Origin: JBBCJT01 sp037190665
Lineage (GTDB): Bacteria > Pseudomonadota > Alphaproteobacteria > Acetobacterales > Acetobacteraceae
Length of the DNA stretch: 27,768 nucleotides
Direction of reading: 5' to 3'
Assembly (NCBI GenBank): GCA_037190665.1
Contig: JBBCJT010000151.1
Span: forward strand, 1-27,768
Made by a program: the position numbers and the translations under genes. Below, piece after piece: positions 24,667 to 27,768 of the stretch. The notes below the pieces were generated by a model that worked only from the letters and a program-made list of their open reading frames with translations, did not search any database and was not told where the DNA came from. Positions within the stretch are counted from its first letter, which is position 1; every line of letters begins with the position of its first letter.

Positions 24667-25866
24667 ATGGCCCAGGTGGATGCCGACCGTTTCGTCCGCG
24701 ACCTGCACGAGCTGCGCAGGATCGGCACGTTCAAGACCGGCGTTCATCGCCCGACCTACACGCCGCAGGACATGGAGGCGCGGCGCTGGCTGATCGCGCG
24801 GATGGAGGAGGCCGGGCTCGATGTCGAGATGGACGGCGTCGGCAACATCCTCGGCCGCCACCGGGGGCCGGGGAAGAAGGTGCTGTCGGGCAGCCATATC
24901 GAGAGCCAGAATGAGGCCGGCTGGCTCGACGGCGCGCTCGGCTGCGTCGCGGGCATGGCGCTCGCCCGCGCCGGGCTGCCGGTGGATGCCGTCTGCCTCG
25001 CCGACGAGGAAGGCCATTACGGCGGCTTCATCGGCAGCAAGTCCTTCATCGGCGTGCTGGAGGAGAAGGACATCGACGCGGCCGTCAACCGCTACCACGG
25101 CAAGACCCTGCGCGATGCGCTGAAGGAAGCGGGCCTCGCCGGCCGGCCGCGGCTGCGGATGGACCCGGACCGCTACAAGGCGTTCTTCGAGATGCATATC
25201 GAGCAGGGTTCCACGCTTGACGAGACCGGCGGCAAGATCGGCGTGGTCACGGGCATCGTCGCGATCTGGCAGTGGCGGCTGACCTTCGAGGGCCACCAGA
25301 ACCACGCCGGCACCACCACCATGAAGCAGCGGCGCGACGCGGGGCTTGCCGCCGTGCGCCTGCTCGCCGCGATCGACCGCGAATTCCCCGCGGTGGCTGG
25401 CCCGCGCAGCGTCTGGACCACCGGCCGCATCGCGCTCGATCCCGGGGCCGCGTCCATCATCCCCGGCCGCGCGGAGGTGCTGTTCCAGTTCCGCGACGTG
25501 GAGACGGAGGTGCTGAAGCGGATGGAGACGAAGCTGCGCGAACTGGTGGACGCGGCCAACAAGGCCGGCCCCTGCCCGGTAACGCTGGAGGCCCTGTCGC
25601 TGTCCATCCCGGCGCTGTGCGACACGAAGCTGATGGAGGCGCTCGACAAGGCGGCCGAGCGCCACGCGCCCGGCAAGTGGCAGCGCATGCCCTCCGGCGC
25701 GGGTCATGACGCGCAGTACATGGCGCGCAAGATCCCGGCAGCGATGCTGTTCGTGCCGTCGATCAACGGGATCAGCCATCACTGGTCGGAGGACACGCGC
25801 GACGAGGACCTGGCGACGGGCATCAAGGTGCTGGCGGATGCCGTGGAGGCGGTTGCCGCGGGCTGA
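24667..25866 (+). CDS. M20-family Zn-dependent amidohydrolase (N-carbamoyl-amino-acid hydrolase/allantoate amidohydrolase type)
   Basis: The 399-residue cytosolic metallo-amidohydrolase would hydrolyse an N-carbamoyl or ureido bond. Likely metal ligands are His77 (GSHIES), Asp88 (WLDGALG), the Glu pair at 114-115 (ADEEGHYGG), His177 (FEMHIEQG) and a C-terminal His at 371-372 (GISHHWSED). A central dimerisation segment (FEGHQNHAGTTTMKQRRDA) is typical of the allantoate/beta-ureidopropionase branch. One difference from the common SHxDSVxxGGxxDG motif is SHIESQNEAGWLDG: Glu and Gln replace Asp and Val, so specificity may differ. ATG 24667 has AAGGA 6 bases upstream. No hydantoinase or allantoinase gene is adjacent. 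Confidence 0.88.
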   Translation: MAQVDADRFVRDLHELRRIGTFKTGVHRPTYTPQDMEARRWLIARMEEAGLDVEMDGVGNILGRHRGPGKKVLSGSHIESQNEAGWLDGALGCVAGMALARAGLPVDAVCLADEEGHYGGFIGSKSFIGVLEEKDIDAAVNRYHGKTLRDALKEAGLAGRPRLRMDPDRYKAFFEMHIEQGSTLDETGGKIGVVTGIVAIWQWRLTFEGHQNHAGTTTMKQRRDAGLAAVRLLAAIDREFPAVAGPRSVWTTGRIALDPGAASIIPGRAEVLFQFRDVETEVLKRMETKLRELVDAANKAGPCPVTLEALSLSIPALCDTKLMEALDKAAERHAPGKWQRMPSGAGHDAQYMARKIPAAMLFVPSINGISHHWSEDTRDEDLATGIKVLADAVEAVAAG

Positions 25867-26004
25867 GGGGGTTGCCGGCTGAGGGGTGGCAGAGGTCTTT
25901 TGGGCTGAGCTTGCAGTCCTGACCCTGCGCCGTTCCCGCCCTCGCGGGCGCTGCACGGAAGAGGCCAACGGGCGAGAGGCGATCGACCGCACCAAAGGCA
26001 GGAC

Positions 26005-26690
26005 GCGTCACGCAAGGTCCCCTCTCCCGCGGGTGGGAGAGGGACAGGGTGAGGGGATATGCGTGGAGACGACACCTCATCGTGGTGCCGGTGAACGCAC
26101 CCTCACCCCGGCCCTCTCACGCGCGCGGGAGAGAGAGGAAGGGCCGGGCGGACGCGAGATACTGAGCATCAAGGCACGGTGCGTCGCGCAACGTCCCCTC
26201 GCCCGCTCAGCGGGAGAGGGACAGGGTGAGGGGGTTTAGGCGGAGACGACACCTGATCGTGGTGCCAGTGAACGCACCCTCACCCCAGCCCTCTCCCGCA
26301 TGCGGGAGAGGGAGAAGGGCTGAGCGGACGCGAGAGAGATCGGGTGCGTCGGGGCAAGACGCGTCGCGCAACGTCCCCTCTCCCGCCCGGCGGGAGAGGG
26401 ACAGGGTGAGGGGGTTTGGGCGGAGACGACACCTGATCGTGGTGCCGGTGGACGCGCTCTCACCCCCGCCCTCTCCCGCGCGCGGGAGAGGGAGAGGCGC
26501 TGGACGGACGCGAGAGAGATCGGGCGCGTCAGGGCACGGCGCGTCGCGCGAGGTCCCCTCTTCCGTCCGGCGAGAGAGGAACGGGACACGGGAGTTACCC
26601 GGGGCGACACATCGCCGTGATGCTCCTGCAGGCCCCCCCGCCCCGGCTCTCCCGCACTGCGGAGAAGGAGATTTATCCTTGCTCCGCCGG
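26005..26690 (+). repeat. Tandem array of four REPIN-like units
   Basis: Four head-to-tail units start at about 26005, 26181, 26361 and 26541. The leader GCGTCGCGCAACGTCCCCTC recurs at exactly 180-base steps in units 2 and 3 and, with changes, in units 1 and 4. Each unit holds a palindrome with tail ACAGGGTGAGGGG, a spacer with GGAGACGACACCTGATCG and GTGGTGCCGGTG, and an inverted second palindrome preceded by CCTCACCCC. Units 2 and 3 are nearly identical; unit 4 is degraded. Short frames through the array are not genes. The flanks 25867-26004 and 26691-26835 hold no recognisable gene or signal, apart from the ribosome site of the following gene. Confidence 0.9.
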
Positions 26691-26835
26691 ACCGGGCGAG
26701 AGGCGTGGCCCGGCGCGCCGAGGGATGATCCCGCGCGTGTGGCGGCAGGGATCACCGCGCCGCATGGGCCCGGCAGGTGACGCGCGGCGGCGGCGGGGGT
26801 AGGGGGAAAGGTCCGCCACCGCCCCGAAGGTGTCC

Positions 26836-27666
26836 ATGCCCGCACTGCACGATCCGCTCTGGCTGCTGATGCTCGCCCTCGTCATGGCCGGAACCGGGCT
26901 CTTCTCGGGCCTGCTCGCCGGCCTGCTCGGGGTCGGCGGCGGCATCGTGATCGTTCCGGTTCTGTTCAACGTGCTGCCGCTGCTCGGCATCCATCCGGAA
27001 GTGCAAATGAAGCTCTCGGTCGCGACCTCGCTCGCGACCATCATCCCCACCTCCATCATGTCGGCCCGCAAGCACTACCAACGCGGCGCGATCGACATGC
27101 CGCTGCTGAAATCGCTGATCCCCTCGATCATCATCGGCGTGCTGGTGGGCACGGCGGTGGCGATCTGGGTGCGCGGGCCGGTGCTGTCGGCGGTGTTCGC
27201 GACCATCGCCGTGCTGGTGGCGATCCAGCTCGGCGTCACGGGCACCGACTTCAAGCTGCGCGACGCCTTCCCCACCGGCGCGACGCGGCACGCGCTGGGG
27301 GGCGCGATCGGCGCGGTCTCGGCGATGATGGGCATCGGCGGCGGCACGGTGGGCGTGCCGCTGATGAACATGTTCGGCACGCCGATCCGCTCCGCGGTGG
27401 CCACGGCCTCGATGTTCGGCATCATCATCTCGATCCCGGCGACGATCGGATTCATCTGGGCGGGCTGGGGCAACCCGCTGATGCCGCCATACTCGCTCGG
27501 CTTCGTCAGCCTGGTCGGCTTCGCGCTGATCACGCCAAGCTCGCTGGTCTCCACGCCATGGGGCGTGAAACTCGCGCACACGATCCCGCCGCTGCTGCTG
27601 AAGCGGCTGTTCGCGCTGTTCCTGGCGATCACAGCGATACGGATGTTCTACTCGCTGCTGGTGTGA
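26836..27666 (+). CDS. TauE/SafE-family membrane permease (sulfite exporter-like)
   Basis: This 276-residue inner-membrane protein has about eight hydrophobic segments in two related halves. Each half opens with the family glycine motif: GLFSGLLAGLLGVGGGIVIV near residue 20 and AIGAVSAMMGIGGGTVGVPL near 158. Family members export sulfite or sulfoacetate or move other small organic anions. The cytosolic loop MSARKHYQRGAID between the third and fourth segments is typical. ATG 26836 is chosen because GAAGG ends 5 bases before it; the GTG at 26830 would overlap that site. No sulfur-metabolism gene is adjacent, so the substrate is open. It follows directly after the repeat array. Confidence 0.9.
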   Translation: MPALHDPLWLLMLALVMAGTGLFSGLLAGLLGVGGGIVIVPVLFNVLPLLGIHPEVQMKLSVATSLATIIPTSIMSARKHYQRGAIDMPLLKSLIPSIIIGVLVGTAVAIWVRGPVLSAVFATIAVLVAIQLGVTGTDFKLRDAFPTGATRHALGGAIGAVSAMMGIGGGTVGVPLMNMFGTPIRSAVATASMFGIIISIPATIGFIWAGWGNPLMPPYSLGFVSLVGFALITPSSLVSTPWGVKLAHTIPPLLLKRLFALFLAITAIRMFYSLLV

Positions 27667-27715
27667 GGGGGCGCTGCCCCCTCAAACTCCCCCGGCAGGG
27701 GGCACGGCCCCCTGC
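27665..27715. terminator. Two consecutive GC-rich hairpins between convergent genes
   Basis: Perfect stems GAGGGGGC/GCCCCCTC (27665-27672 with 27676-27683) and GCAGGGGGC/GCCCCCTGC (27695-27703 with 27707-27715), each with a 3-base loop, begin at the stop of the permease gene. No T-tract follows either stem. They could end transcription from both sides. Confidence 0.5.
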
Positions 27716-27768
27716 ACCCGCGATTCCTTCAGGAAGACTTTGAACAGGTCGGTCGGCAGACCCCACTC
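27682..27768 (-). CDS. C-terminal fragment of an unidentified gene (continues outside window)
   Basis: The minus strand is open from the window edge to a TGA at 27684-27682, reading EWGLPTDLFKVFLKESRVQG and then AVPPAGGV. The first 18 or so residues look like normal protein and the rest is encoded by the hairpin DNA, so the true protein may be a run-on into a repeat. The fragment is too short to name a family. Confidence 0.35.
   Translation of the reverse strand, partial: EWGLPTDLFKVFLKESRVQGAVPPAGGV

Noticed and set aside
24667..25866. Part of a hydantoin or allantoin degradation cluster
   Set aside because: No hydantoinase, allantoinase, ureidoglycolate or transporter gene is adjacent; the Ldh-family gene at 20416-21480 is several genes away and on the other strand.
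26005..26690. CRISPR array
   Set aside because: Repeats are about 180 bases, internally palindromic and directly joined, with no unique spacers and no cas genes.
26226..26780. Frames of up to about 200 codons on both strands through the repeat array
   Set aside because: They arise from the repeat unit itself (the same peptide recurs each 60 codons), with low-complexity content and no ribosome site.

Overview
The window is a very GC-rich (about 70 % G+C by eye), densely coded stretch of a proteobacterial chromosome. A free-living alphaproteobacterium of the Rhodospirillales/Acetobacterales type fits best. The basis is the zinc-ligand-free L31 protein, CTTGAC/CTTGAR-type promoters, a ROSE-like leader on hsp20, and the phnF/phnG-M/DUF1045 layout. 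The taxonomic call is inference, because no rRNA gene is present.

Layout. 1-3402: the 3' part of an Old Yellow Enzyme flavin oxidoreductase, then a monomeric, B12-dependent (class II) ribonucleotide reductase behind a probable NrdR box. 3403-4628: rpmE (L31) and a small heat-shock gene with an RpoH-like promoter and a candidate RNA thermometer. 4661-8345 (minus strand): a serine hydrolase, a DUF924 protein and a KefB-type antiporter. 8599-17184: a carbon-phosphorus lyase locus. On the minus strand it has phnF and a PhnM-like amidohydrolase. Divergently it has phnG-H-I-J-K-L-M, a DUF1045 2H phosphoesterase and an ASCH-domain gene, every junction on the plus strand being a short overlap. 17185-17622: a decayed patch with an IS110-type transposase remnant. 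17623-21480 (minus): clpB with a TTG start and an RpoH-like promoter, then an Ldh-type dehydrogenase with a similar upstream box. 21603-27666: a MOSC protein, a TDT-family transporter, a LOG-family protein, an M20 amidohydrolase and a TauE/SafE permease. A fragment of another minus-strand gene closes the window.

The best-defined system is the phn locus. PhnI with PhnG/H/L would load the phosphonate onto ATP-derived ribose, PhnM would remove pyrophosphate, and PhnJ would cleave the C-P bond. The cyclic ribose phosphate product then needs a phosphodiesterase. No phnP, phnN or phnCDE transporter gene is visible here, so DUF1045 is a candidate for a downstream phosphate-ester step and import must be encoded elsewhere. 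A 10-bp palindrome overlapping the predicted -10 and start point of phnG is a good PhnF operator candidate. The phnG mRNA would be nearly leaderless.

The second theme is heat shock: hsp20 and clpB share a CTTGAR-N15-NNCCATGT promoter. The third is a family of REPIN-like paired palindromes (8.4 kb, 23.5 kb) that has expanded into a four-copy, roughly 180-bp tandem array at 26.0-26.7 kb.
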